Source: Collinsella aerofaciens (GTDB lineage: Bacteria > Actinomycetota > Coriobacteriia > Coriobacteriales > Coriobacteriaceae). From it: 64,000 bases of DNA. This document shows, piece after piece, positions 25,835 to 34,297 of the stretch (position 1 is its first letter; every line of letters starts with the position of its first letter). The notes under the pieces are model-generated. The model was given only the letters and a program-made list of their open reading frames with translations, had not been told where the DNA came from and did not search any database. The DNA lies in the NCBI RefSeq assembly GCF_019131995.1, contig NZ_JAHONA010000003.1, positions 1 to 64,000 of the forward strand, written 5' to 3'. A program made the position numbers and the translations under genes.

Positions 25835-26407
25835 ATGTCTCAGAACACCACCGCCGCCCAGCCCCGCACCGTCCAGACCGCCGACCGCGGCAAACTCGAT
25901 GTCCGCGCCCTCGTCCTGCTCGCCATCCTGCTCGCCGCCGGCTTCATCCTCAACTTCACCGTCGGCAAGGCAATCTCGGGCATCTCGGGCGGCATGATCA
26001 GCCCCGAGTTCATCATCTCGGCCTTCTGCCTCACCATCCTGGTCGTTCGCCCCAACATCGGTCAGGCGCTCGTCATTGGCCTCATCTCGGCTGCCGTGAT
26101 CCAGATCACCACCACTTCGCCCTTTGTCGATTTTGCCGCCGAAGGCATCGCCGCCATGCTCATGGCCGGCATCGTCAACGCCGCCGGCAAGAACGGTCAG
26201 GTCAAGCCCGCGATCGCCATTGTCGCAACCTTCCTGACCACCTTTGTCTCCGGCGTCATCTTCATGATCATCAAGATGGCCATGCTCGGCGTGGTAGGCG
26301 AGCTCGCCGCCGCCATGCTGCCCGTCGTCGCCATGACCGCCGTCTTTAACGCCATTCTGGTCGGCGCCCTCTACCTGCCCATTCAGAAGGCCCTTAGGCT
26401 CAACTAA
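25835..26407 (+). CDS. trpP: TrpP-like ECF transporter S component (tryptophan)
   Basis: A 190-residue integral membrane protein with about five or six hydrophobic segments, including VLLAILLAAGFILNF, EFIISAFCLTILVV, ALVIGLISAAVIQIT and VVAMTAVFNAILVGALYL. Layout and motifs such as GGMISPEF and ALVIGLISAAV resemble TrpP-type substrate-binding subunits of energy-coupling-factor transporters. The Trp leader and attenuator upstream, and the ECF ATPase and EcfT downstream, support tryptophan uptake. The ATG at 25835 has GAAAGGATTTT upstream. Another aromatic compound remains possible. Confidence 0.8.
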   Translation: MSQNTTAAQPRTVQTADRGKLDVRALVLLAILLAAGFILNFTVGKAISGISGGMISPEFIISAFCLTILVVRPNIGQALVIGLISAAVIQITTTSPFVDFAAEGIAAMLMAGIVNAAGKNGQVKPAIAIVATFLTTFVSGVIFMIIKMAMLGVVGELAAAMLPVVAMTAVFNAILVGALYLPIQKALRLN

Positions 26408-26410
26408 CCC

Positions 26411-26516
26411 GCTCGGCTTTACGAGCCACCCCATCTTGGCGTTCATTCGTCGCTCGCGTACCCAAGTACGCTTCGCTCCTCTTTCGCGCCAACCTGGGGC
26501 CCCTCGTAAAGCCGTC
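26411..26516 (-). repeat. Family A structured element, copy A4 (within the transporter operon)
   Basis: It begins a few bases after the S-component stop. Outer arms CGGCTTTACGAG (26414-26425) and CTCGTAAAGCCG (26503-26514) are perfect complements unrelated in sequence to the other copies. Inside, read on the minus strand, are CCCCAGG, helix TTGGCG/CGCCAA, loop GAAAGAGGAGCGA, hairpin GCGTAC/GTACGC, loop GAGCGACGAATGAA and AGATGGGG. The second hairpin present in A1-A3 is missing. Confidence 0.8.
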
Positions 26517-26537
26517 TCCGTGCTTCACCATCAAAGA

Positions 26538-26601
26538 CTGTCCCAAACGACTAGCTTTTGGGGACGTTCTTAAACGACTAGTCATTAAAGAACGTCCCCA
26601 A
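26538..26601 (+). promoter_or_regulatory. Two overlapping, mutually exclusive hairpins before the ECF ATPase
   Basis: GTCCCAAA can pair with TTTTGGGGAC (around 26540-26564), or TTGGGGACGTTCTT (26558-26571) can pair perfectly with 26588-26601. Both use the same TTGGGGAC strand, so only one can form. Both loops carry AAACGACTAG. The second stem ends 18 bases before the ecfA start. This looks like a switch or an inter-cistronic repeat. Confidence 0.5.
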
Positions 26602-26619
26602 TGACTATGAAAGGTATCC

Positions 26620-28371
26620 ATGGAAACGATCATCAACGTCGACGATGTCTCGTTCTCCTATGGCACGCAGACCGAGCAGGCGCTCAGCCACATCTCGCTC
26701 AGCGTGAACAAGGGAGATTTCATCGGCATCATCGGGCCCTCAGGCGCCGGCAAGTCTACGCTTGCCGCCTGCCTGTCGGGTGCCGTGCCCCACCACTACA
26801 CCGGCACGTTCTTTGGGTCCGTCATGGTTGACGGCCACGACACCTGCGAGGTCTCGCTGACCGACGTGTCGCAAATCGTCGGCAGTGTGCTGCAGGATAT
26901 CGACACGCAGATGGTCGCCTCGGTCGTCGAGGACGAGATGCTCTTTGGCCTCGAGAACTTTGGCGTTCCCCACGACCAGATCGAGCAGCGCGTGAGCGAA
27001 ACGCTCGAGACCGTCGGCATCAGCGACCTGCGCGACCGCGAGATCGCCACCCTCTCGGGCGGACAGAAGCAAAAGGTAGCCATCGCCGCCATCCTCGCCA
27101 TGCGTCCGCGCGTCTTGGTTCTCGACGAGCCCACCGCGGCACTCGACCCCGCCAGCTCCACGTTGGTCTTCGAGACGTTGCGTGAGGCAAACCGCACACT
27201 TGGAATCACCATCGTCGTCGTTGAGCAAAAGGTCGCCCTGCTCTCGGAGTACTGCAACCGCGTGCTCGTGCTCAACCATGGCGAAATCGCGCTGCAGGGC
27301 GAGCCACACGAGGTCTTCGCGCATACCGACGAGCTTCGTGCCATCGGCGTCGACTGCCCTCGCGTCACGCGTATCTTCAATAGCCTCGAAACCGATGGTC
27401 TAGTAAGCGGTACCCCTTGCTTGGATGTCGATGAGGCCGAGTGCCTGATTTCGGGCATCGTCGACCCCGCACGCGCGGCTATCGAAGCCCAGGCGCCCGC
27501 CGGTTCCCCGCATGCACCGTCGTTGCGCCCTCATGCCAAGGACGCCGAACCCGTACTCACCTTCGACCATGTTGAGTTTGCCTATCCCAATGGCGGAGCC
27601 GCCGTACACGACCTTAGCCTGACGCTCTATCCTGGCGAGCTCGTGGGCATCGTCGGCCAAAACGGTGCCGGCAAGACCACGCTCACCAAGCTGCTCACGG
27701 GTCTGCTCAAGCCCGCCTCGGGCAGCGTGCGCGTCACGGGACTGGATACCGCAACCGTCCCCACGAGCCGCATTGCCCGCGAGGTCGCAACCCTCTTCCA
27801 AAACCCTGACCGTCAAATCTGCAAGGACACCGTGCTCGACGAGGTCGCCTTTGGCTTGGAGCTTGGCGGCATGGACCGCGCCGAGGCTCTGCGTCGTGCC
27901 CAACTCGTCATCGACCGCTTTGGCTTGCCGGCCGACGAGGCGCCTTTCTCGCTTTCGCGCGGCCAGCGACAAATGGTGGCACTCGCCTCCGTCGTGGTCG
28001 TAGAGCCCAAAATCGTGGTGCTCGACGAGCCCACGAGCGGCCTTGATTACCGCGAGTGCATGACCGTCATGGAAACGGTGCGTACCATGGCCGAGCGTGG
28101 CTGCGCCGTAATCATGGTCTGCCACGACATGGAAGTCGTCTCCGACTTTGCCGAGCGCATCGTAGTAATGGCCGACGGTCGCATCCTCGATCGCGGCCGC
28201 ACGCACGAGCTGTTCTCGAACATCGAACTCATGCAGCATGCCTACGTTGAGCCGCCCCAGGTCATCGAACTCTCGCGCCGTCTGGCATCTTCCGTCTCGC
28301 CCGCTTTTGCGCAGGTGAGCGAGGTCACCGATGTCGTTCGAATTACCAAGGAGATGGTCCACCGTGGTTAA
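26620..28371 (+). CDS. ecfA: ECF transporter ATPase, two fused ABC domains (EcfA-EcfA')
   Basis: A 583-residue protein with two full ABC ATPase domains, so it supplies both energising subunits of the ECF module. Domain 1: Walker A GPSGAGKST at about 36-44, signature LSGGQKQK, Walker B VLVLDEPTAALD. Domain 2 from about residue 305: Walker A GQNGAGKTT, variant signature LSRGQRQM, Walker B IVVLDEPTSGLD. EcfA1 and EcfA2 are usually separate; fusion occurs in several lineages. GAAAGGTATCC precedes the ATG. It overlaps ecfT by eight bases. Confidence 0.93.
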   Translation: METIINVDDVSFSYGTQTEQALSHISLSVNKGDFIGIIGPSGAGKSTLAACLSGAVPHHYTGTFFGSVMVDGHDTCEVSLTDVSQIVGSVLQDIDTQMVASVVEDEMLFGLENFGVPHDQIEQRVSETLETVGISDLRDREIATLSGGQKQKVAIAAILAMRPRVLVLDEPTAALDPASSTLVFETLREANRTLGITIVVVEQKVALLSEYCNRVLVLNHGEIALQGEPHEVFAHTDELRAIGVDCPRVTRIFNSLETDGLVSGTPCLDVDEAECLISGIVDPARAAIEAQAPAGSPHAPSLRPHAKDAEPVLTFDHVEFAYPNGGAAVHDLSLTLYPGELVGIVGQNGAGKTTLTKLLTGLLKPASGSVRVTGLDTATVPTSRIAREVATLFQNPDRQICKDTVLDEVAFGLELGGMDRAEALRRAQLVIDRFGLPADEAPFSLSRGQRQMVALASVVVVEPKIVVLDEPTSGLDYRECMTVMETVRTMAERGCAVIMVCHDMEVVSDFAERIVVMADGRILDRGRTHELFSNIELMQHAYVEPPQVIELSRRLASSVSPAFAQVSEVTDVVRITKEMVHRG

Positions 28372-29110
28372 CGTCATCGACTACATGCCGGGCGATACGC
28401 TGCTGCATCGCCTGAATCCCGTCGTCAAACTGGGCCTCGCCGCCGCCATCATCGTCGGCATCTTTTTGTCCGACACCTACGTGGCGCTGCTGGGCTTTCT
28501 GGCGCTCACGCTCGCACTGGGAGCTTACGCCGGCGTCGTCGACCGTCTGTTCTCGCTGCTCAAGTTGCTGATTCCGCTCGCGCTTATCATGCTGATGCTC
28601 CAGCTGGCCTTTATGCGCGATGGCAACGTGGTGTGGGGTTTTATCACCGACACGGGCCTCATCACAGGATCGAAGGCCTGCCTGCGCCTGCTGGGTGTGG
28701 CGTTACCACTCATCCTCATGCTCATGGTGACCAAGCTCAACGACCTTGCCAACGCCTGCGTCGAGGTGCTGCATGTGCCGTATCGCTATGCCTTCACCTT
28801 TACCACGGCGCTGCGCTTTGTACCGGTGTTTGGTCAGGAGATGAATGCCATCATGGAGGCGCAGACCGCACGCGGCGTCGAGTACGATACCAAGAACCCC
28901 ATCAAGAAGCTTAAGCTCATGCTGCCACTGTGCGTGCCACTGCTCATCTCGAGCGTGGGCAAGACCGATGCCACAGCCTTGGCGGCAGAACAGCGCGGCT
29001 TCTATCTGCGCACACGCGCCAGCTCGTACAAGCGCTATCCCATCAAGGGTCTGGACATCGCCGTGCTCATCGTCAGCATCGCCCTCATCGCCATCGGCTT
29101 CCTGTTCTAG
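28364..29110 (+). CDS. ecfT: ECF transporter transmembrane subunit EcfT
   Basis: A 248-residue membrane coupling protein. Hydrophobic segments include LGLAAAIIVGIFLS, LLIPLALIMLMLQLAF, LLGVALPLILMLMV and IAVLIVSIALIAIGFLF. The coupling-helix region carries ARGVEYDT and a later AALAAEQRGFY-type Ala-Arg-Gly motif that docks on the ATPases. A GTG at 28364 is chosen because AAGGAG lies ten bases upstream; this start is inside the end of ecfA, so the two are coupled. Confidence 0.9.
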   Translation: MVNVIDYMPGDTLLHRLNPVVKLGLAAAIIVGIFLSDTYVALLGFLALTLALGAYAGVVDRLFSLLKLLIPLALIMLMLQLAFMRDGNVVWGFITDTGLITGSKACLRLLGVALPLILMLMVTKLNDLANACVEVLHVPYRYAFTFTTALRFVPVFGQEMNAIMEAQTARGVEYDTKNPIKKLKLMLPLCVPLLISSVGKTDATALAAEQRGFYLRTRASSYKRYPIKGLDIAVLIVSIALIAIGFLF

Positions 29111-29139
29111 TTCACCACCGACAGCAACCACCCAACGCA

Positions 29140-29177
29140 AAAGGCCTCGGCTCGCACCAAACGAGCCGAGGCCTTTA
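29140..29177 (+). terminator. Terminator of the Trp-ECF operon
   Basis: A 15-bp perfect stem (AAAGGCCTCGGCTCG with its complement) is followed by TTTACTGTTT, 30 bases after the ecfT stop. Confidence 0.78.
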
Positions 29178-29199
29178 CTGTTTCCCCAGATAATACCTA

Positions 29200-29225
29200 C
29201 CAAAAATAAACCTGTCCCTTTTTGG
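29200..29225 (-). repeat. Family D hairpin with GGGACAGGT loop, copy D1
   Basis: Arms CCAAAAA and TTTTTGG enclose GGGACAGGTTTA (minus strand). It follows the aspartate racemase stop by 11 bases. Two other gaps (50288-50319, 51503-51529) hold the same loop motif with other arms. Confidence 0.5.
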
Positions 29226-29236
29226 CAGATCGAGGG

Positions 29237-29983
29237 CTATTGGCGGTAGGGGGCGCCGCTGCGGATGACGGATTCGCGCACCAAGACGTCCATGGCGTCG
29301 AGGGTAATCTCGGGCATCTCGCGGTATTTCTGCAGCACCGAGAGCTCGGTGCAGGCCAGAATGACGCGGTCGCAGCCGCTACGGGCGAACTCCCACATCA
29401 CGCGGTCGAACTTATCCATATCGGGCTCACGTCCGGCCTTCACGTCATCGTAGATAAGCGACATCACATCGTTCTGACGTTTCTCGCTGGGATAGACAAC
29501 CTCAACACCCGCAGCCTTACATTCGCGTCCGTAGACGCCCGCGCCCACGGTTCCATCGGTTCCCATAATGCCAATCTTGTGCACCGGCTCGGCCGGCATA
29601 CTCAGGTTGGGGTCGAACTCGCACTCCCCCATCACCGCACCCGCAAGGGCATAGCGCACCGACTCACGCGGCATGTGGATAATCGGCACCTTCGTAAACG
29701 ACTGGATCTGGTCGTAGAAGTAGTGCGACGTGTTGCAGGGAATGGCAATGTGCGCACAGCCCAGCGACTCGAGTGCCTGGGCACACTCTTTCATGGTCGC
29801 CAGCAGCTTGGCATGCTCGCCGGTCTTAATGGCCAACGTGCGGTCGGGCATGGTCGACTTGGAGAGCACCACCATGTCGATATGTTCCTGATCGCAGGCA
29901 GCAGCCGTATGACGCACCACCTGGTCGTAGTAATACGACGTGGCCTCGGCGCCCATGCCGCCGATAACTCCCAGCTTTTCCAT
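29237..29983 (-). CDS. Aspartate/glutamate racemase family protein
   Basis: A cofactor-independent racemase of 248 residues with the two catalytic cysteines in AIPCNTSHYF and ILACTELSVL, and KLGVIGGMGAEAT at the N-terminus. It probably makes D-aspartate. The ATG at 29983 has AAGGAGGCGGCG upstream; the longer frame has none. It follows a D-aspartate-ligase-like ATP-grasp gene with an 84-base gap. The pairing resembles the racemase plus ligase pair known for D-Asp peptidoglycan cross-bridges in enterococci. Confidence 0.88.
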   Translation of the reverse strand: MEKLGVIGGMGAEATSYYYDQVVRHTAAACDQEHIDMVVLSKSTMPDRTLAIKTGEHAKLLATMKECAQALESLGCAHIAIPCNTSHYFYDQIQSFTKVPIIHMPRESVRYALAGAVMGECEFDPNLSMPAEPVHKIGIMGTDGTVGAGVYGRECKAAGVEVVYPSEKRQNDVMSLIYDDVKAGREPDMDKFDRVMWEFARSGCDRVILACTELSVLQKYREMPEITLDAMDVLVRESVIRSGAPYRQ

Positions 29984-30067
29984 CGCCGCCTCCTTGGTGA
30001 CGCTTGCGCAATTGCGCGTATCGTACCCGCGCCCGCCCGATGCAAACCGGACGGGCGCCGCACTCAT

Positions 30068-31324
30068 CTACTTGTAATACGTCTTGAACAGCTTAAAGTG
30101 GCGCAGCTTAGTGTGCCACATGCGCAGCCAGCGGTTAAAGACAAAGTCGCCCTTCATAAACGAAGGGTCGGCGCCCTTGCCTTCCTTGTCCAGGCGATGC
30201 ACCTTAGCGCGCAGCTCGGGATCCTTGACGTATTTGTCGACGACGCCCATGGGGACGACCATCCACAGAGCCTCGTCCTGCGCCGTCACAAACTCCGGCG
30301 CAAACGGGCGGTTGAACACATACTCGTCCACCACATACTTGGCAACGTTAAAGCCGCTGTTGGTAACGTAGTAGTTGCTGCGGCCCTGGCGCGTGTTGAA
30401 ATCGAAGAACTTAAACGAGCCATCGCGCTCGTCGTACTTAACGTCAAAGTTGGAATAGCCCACAAAGTGAAGGTCCTCGAGCAACTTGCGCACGCCGCCC
30501 ATGAGCTCGTCATTAGGCTCGGTAATGATACAGGCATGGTTGCCGACACCGTGGGGCTGATGCTCCTCGAGCAGTACGTGACCCAGGCACATCATGCGCA
30601 CCTTGCCGTTGCGGTCGGAATAGCTGGTGAGCACGCGCATGTACTCGTCGTTACCGGGCACGCGGTCCTGTAAGATCAGGTCGTCGGTGTAGCCACTGGC
30701 ATACGAGTCGCGAATGACCTGTTCCAGCTCGGCACGGTCGGCAATCTCATAGGCCTTTTTCTGGCCCTCGAACTCGTGCTGCCACCACATGATGCCGTCA
30801 GAAGGCTTCAGAATCATCGGGTAAGGAAAATCGATCTGGTCGAGCACTTCGGCAGGCGCCTCACCCTGGGCATTGAGCATCGCCTTGGTAAAGGTAAACG
30901 TGTGCGGATGGGGCACGCCATGTTTCTCGCACAGCTCGTAGAAGATCTCCTTCTTCTGGCACTGCTCGAGCATGCTGTAGGGCGCGTAGGGAGCGACGAT
31001 GTTGTCCGCCAGCTCATGAGCATCCTTGGCCTGAGCCACGAGGGCAACATAGTTGTCGCCACAGCCCACAAGGACAATCGTCTTGTCGGCATGCGCTTGG
31101 GCAATGCCGTTGACGGTTTTGAGCATCACGGGCATGGTGTCGATATCCACGTTGGGCGTGTAGTCGATAATCTGGCTGCGGTACGCGGGACCCGTCTGAT
31201 ACTTGCCAAAGACCAGACTCTTGACCTGGTACTCCTCGTAGAAGGCGCGCGCCACCGAATAGGCGTTGATGTCGCCACCGAGCAGCACGGGAATGAACTC
31301 GCGCTCTGTAAATTGCAATGCCAT
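30068..31324 (-). CDS. ATP-grasp ligase, D-aspartate ligase-like
   Basis: A 418-residue ATP-grasp carboxylate-amine ligase. It has an N-terminal dinucleotide-like domain (VLLGGDINAYSVARAFYE), ATP-binding lysines in YPMILKPSDG, and the metal-binding end FFDFNTRQGRSNYY. Family members such as Asl of Enterococcus faecium join D-aspartate to the stem-peptide lysine of peptidoglycan precursors. The adjacent racemase supports this role here. It could be another amino-acid ligase. No signal or membrane segment, as expected for a cytoplasmic enzyme. Confidence 0.82.
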   Translation of the reverse strand: MALQFTEREFIPVLLGGDINAYSVARAFYEEYQVKSLVFGKYQTGPAYRSQIIDYTPNVDIDTMPVMLKTVNGIAQAHADKTIVLVGCGDNYVALVAQAKDAHELADNIVAPYAPYSMLEQCQKKEIFYELCEKHGVPHPHTFTFTKAMLNAQGEAPAEVLDQIDFPYPMILKPSDGIMWWQHEFEGQKKAYEIADRAELEQVIRDSYASGYTDDLILQDRVPGNDEYMRVLTSYSDRNGKVRMMCLGHVLLEEHQPHGVGNHACIITEPNDELMGGVRKLLEDLHFVGYSNFDVKYDERDGSFKFFDFNTRQGRSNYYVTNSGFNVAKYVVDEYVFNRPFAPEFVTAQDEALWMVVPMGVVDKYVKDPELRAKVHRLDKEGKGADPSFMKGDFVFNRWLRMWHTKLRHFKLFKTYYK

Positions 31325-31637
31325 GGAAACTTCCTATCTAGAACTGCCCCAGAACGGGTGGTCTTTGAGCAACCGTTTTATTCTAGCGTGCCGAGCCGCC
31401 GGCACCCAAAGCTCCACCGTATCTATGGCAAGCAGGCGTTTATGATCGAGCCCGCAGGGTTCCGTAACGTTAAAGTTGAACTCTATGGTTTCTCAACAAT
31501 TCACTATAACTGCAGGTCAAGGCCAAAGCCTCAAGTTCAACTTGACCCTTTAGAACCTTTAAGGTTCAAGTTGAGGTCGAAAGCAGTAGTAGAATACCTT
31601 TCGTACCATAACCTACGATTGATTGCAGAGGGACTGG
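31325..31637 (+). promoter_or_regulatory. Promoter region with a MerR/SoxR-like palindrome
   Basis: A 313-base gap. TCAAGTT-C-AACTTGA (31531-31545) is a perfect 7-1-7 palindrome. A related GGTTCAAGTTGAGG follows at about 31563-31576, close to a -10-like TAGAAT (31590-31595). The pattern resembles operators of MerR-family regulators such as SoxR (CCTCAAGTTAACTTGAGG). AAGTTGAAC also appears once further upstream. Confidence 0.45.
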
Positions 31638-32771
31638 ATGCAGCATTCGAACCATCGCACCGCAGCGCTCATCGCGTCGAAGCCGGCTCGTATCATCACG
31701 AGCGCCGCGCTCGCCGTTGCACTGACGGCCGCGCCGATGCTCTCCCCCGTCGCCGCCTATGCCGCCTCGCAGGCAACGCAGGATCAGCTTTCCGCTGCCC
31801 AGCAGAAGATCGAAGCCGCCACGAGCGCCTACAACGAGGCCCGCACCAAGCTCGAGGATCTGCAGAAGCAAATCGACACCAACGAGGCAAGCATCGAGAA
31901 GATCGAAGCCGAACTTCCCGATCAACAGGCCAAGGCGAGCTCCGCCATGCGCGATCTGTATAAGTATCAGAAGGGTACCAATCCCATCGTGAGCTTCCTG
32001 GTCAACGCGCAGAGCCTGGGCGAGTTCATCACCACCTGCAAGTACACCAACCAGATCACGAGCTCGAGCGTCGACGAGATCGAAGAGCTCAACAAGATGC
32101 AGACCGAGCTCGAGCAGAACAAGACCGAGCTCGAGCAGGCCAAGTCCCAGCTCGAGGCCGAGCAGAAAACCGCCGAGGACGCACTGGCACAGGCCCAGCA
32201 GCTTCGCAGCGAAGCCCAGGCAAAGGCCGAGCAGGAGAATGCCGCCGAGCTGGCCAAGCTCGAGGCCGACAAGGCCGCTGCCGCCGAGAAGCTCTCGGGC
32301 GAGGGCGTGAGCGGCAACAACTCCAACAGCCAGGCCAATAACGCCAACACCACCATCGACACCACGGTGAACAACTCCAATACCGGCAACTCCGATTACG
32401 ACTCGTTTATCAACGAGTGGACGAGTCGCATCGACAACTACCTCGCCGGCTCCCCCATGGCAGGCCAGGGTCATAACTTTGCCGTGGCAGCCTGGAACAC
32501 CGGTGTTGACCCTCGCTGGTCTCCCGCCATCGCCTGCATCGAGAGCAGCAAGGGCCTCTATTGTGCCGGCTCCTATAACGCCTGGGGTTGGAGCGCCCGT
32601 GGCGGCGGCTGGCGGAGCTTTGGCAGCTGGAGCGAGGGCGTCTCTGCCCACGTTGCCTACCTTGGCGCCAACTATGGCTCCACGCTTACCCCGGCAGCCG
32701 CCAAAAAGTACTGCCCGCCCACGTGGCAGGACTGGTACAACAAGGTTGCAGCCCAGATGAACCGCATCTAA
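31638..32771 (+). CDS. Secreted coiled-coil protein with a C-terminal lysozyme-like domain
   Basis: A 377-residue exported protein. The signal peptide ends near residue 42 (SPVAAYA before ASQ). Then comes a long Glu/Gln/Ala-rich coiled coil at about 45-225, as in PcsB-like cell-wall proteins. An Asn/Ser-rich linker follows, then a domain of about 130 residues with SPAIACIESSKG, AGSYNAWGW and SEGVSAHVAYL, resembling bacterial lysozyme/transglycosylase folds with Glu in ACIESS as candidate acid. It probably cleaves or remodels peptidoglycan. AGAGGGAC precedes the ATG. Single-gene unit with its own operator-like region. Confidence 0.78.
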   Translation: MQHSNHRTAALIASKPARIITSAALAVALTAAPMLSPVAAYAASQATQDQLSAAQQKIEAATSAYNEARTKLEDLQKQIDTNEASIEKIEAELPDQQAKASSAMRDLYKYQKGTNPIVSFLVNAQSLGEFITTCKYTNQITSSSVDEIEELNKMQTELEQNKTELEQAKSQLEAEQKTAEDALAQAQQLRSEAQAKAEQENAAELAKLEADKAAAAEKLSGEGVSGNNSNSQANNANTTIDTTVNNSNTGNSDYDSFINEWTSRIDNYLAGSPMAGQGHNFAVAAWNTGVDPRWSPAIACIESSKGLYCAGSYNAWGWSARGGGWRSFGSWSEGVSAHVAYLGANYGSTLTPAAAKKYCPPTWQDWYNKVAAQMNRI

Positions 32772-32781
32772 GATCAACGTC

Positions 32782-32809
32782 AAAGGGCCCCAATCGGGGC
32801 CCTTTTTCT
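32782..32809 (+). terminator. Rho-independent terminator
   Basis: AAAGGGCCCC pairs with GGGGCCCTTT and is followed by a T run, ten bases after the stop codon of the coiled-coil protein. It stands between convergent genes. Confidence 0.88.
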
Positions 32810-32810
32810 T

Positions 32811-34226
32811 TTACGCGACGGAGGTATCGACGACACCAGTCGCGTTTGCGATGGCAACAATGATAATCATTGCCAACAAGAGCACACCCATGGCCTTGAG
32901 CCAGAGCTTTGCAAGCTTTTTACCGCGATATCTATCGAGTAGTTCAAACCGCCGGCGAAGGCGGCGTTTATCGAGCATCGCAAAATGAATGAGCACTACG
33001 AGACCGTCGACGAAGATAAAATACTCAATCGCGAGAAACCACATCGGGTAGTTTTGGTTGGCGCCCGTGGGATGAAAAACGGCAACATGGCTTCCGGCAA
33101 AGAAAACAAGTAGCGAAAGATAGACGAATGCGTTCCAAATGCGCCCAATTGTGTCGGGAATGCGGGAAAGTAAACTCGAGCGCTCAGACACCAACGGCAA
33201 TCCACCCTGAGACTGATCCGTGGGGAGCACGGGCGCAGGGCACACAGCTCGCCGCTCCGGAGGCTCTTGGAAGGAAGCAGCATTCGGCGCGCACGACGGC
33301 GTCGGTGCGGACAACGCATACGATGCGCGCACAGCGTGCCCTAGCGCCTTCGCGCTTGCAAAGCGCTTGTCCGGATCGAGTGCCATCGCCATGCAAATAA
33401 CATCGGCAAGCGAGGCGGGGATATCATATGCCTCGCATTGCTCGCGCATGCCCCGACCCGGCTTGGGGTCGGCCCCCGTCAGACAAAAGAACAGCAGGGC
33501 ACCGAGCGCATAGACATCGCTTCGCACGCCCGTCTGGCCAAAACCATACTGCTCGGGCGGTGCATAGGGACGCGTGCCAAACTTAACGGTATCGGCATCG
33601 GCTCCCTCACGCCACGCGCGAGCGATTCCCAAGTCGATAATCACCAGCGATGAAAACGTCATGCCCGTATCGGGCGTATAGCTCGCGCCCGACACGATGA
33701 TATTCGAGGGCTTTAGGTCGCGATGGATCACCGGCGCAGCCATCTCCCCCGCCGACGCAAAGCCGGCATGGAGCTCCGCAACTGCATCACAAAGGGCGCC
33801 AAACAGTTCACAAGCATAATGGGGCGACTCACCCAAACGTCCCACCAGGGCCCCGAGTGTTTCGCCTTCGATGTATTCCATGACCACGCAAAGCTCGTCG
33901 CCCACGCGGCGGCAATCGACAATCCGAGGCAAGTGCTCGTAGCGTCGCCCGGCATGCTGGGCAGCAAACAGGCGTTCATACGCCCCACCAATCTGGGCCG
34001 ACGCGTCGATGCGCTTGCGAACAAAGGGGCCAAGAGATCCTCCGCCGGAGCCCTCAAAGTACACGAGCTCGGTCGTCTCGACGTCGGAGTGCTTGAGCAC
34101 ACGGTCTACGCGATAACTGTCATCACGCTCGAGTGACGCCAGGTGTCCGGCGAGCGCAGCGGTCAGCTCATCATCGGAATATGTTGGGCTCTGAGTATCC
34201 ATAGCGTCCATAATAACGCAGGGCAT
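32811..34226 (-). CDS. Membrane-bound Ser/Thr protein kinase
   Basis: A Hanks-type kinase of up to 471 residues. It has VIHRDLKPSNII at 167-178 (catalytic Asp), IDLGIA at 197-202 as the metal-binding DFG variant, and GTRPYAPPEQYG as activation and P+1 loop. A low-complexity linker leads to three membrane segments at the C-terminus (YLSLLVFFAGSHVAVF, WFLAIEYFIFVDGLVVLIHF, AMGVLLLAMIIIVAIANA). No PASTA repeats. The start is uncertain: ATGs at 34226, 34211 and 34202 all have weak sites. A small HTH-like gene lies just upstream. Confidence 0.88.
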   Translation of the reverse strand: MPCVIMDAMDTQSPTYSDDELTAALAGHLASLERDDSYRVDRVLKHSDVETTELVYFEGSGGGSLGPFVRKRIDASAQIGGAYERLFAAQHAGRRYEHLPRIVDCRRVGDELCVVMEYIEGETLGALVGRLGESPHYACELFGALCDAVAELHAGFASAGEMAAPVIHRDLKPSNIIVSGASYTPDTGMTFSSLVIIDLGIARAWREGADADTVKFGTRPYAPPEQYGFGQTGVRSDVYALGALLFFCLTGADPKPGRGMREQCEAYDIPASLADVICMAMALDPDKRFASAKALGHAVRASYALSAPTPSCAPNAASFQEPPERRAVCPAPVLPTDQSQGGLPLVSERSSLLSRIPDTIGRIWNAFVYLSLLVFFAGSHVAVFHPTGANQNYPMWFLAIEYFIFVDGLVVLIHFAMLDKRRLRRRFELLDRYRGKKLAKLWLKAMGVLLLAMIIIVAIANATGVVDTSVA

Positions 34227-34297
34227 GGACGCCCCATGACGCCCGTGCCCCGCACGTTCTAAATCTCGTGAACGGCGCTTCCGCCGGCAGCCAACCG

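Noticed and set aside
30776..31963. 395-codon plus-strand frame across the D-Asp ligase and coiled-coil genes
   Set aside because: Antisense and out of frame with two well-supported genes; no ribosome site.
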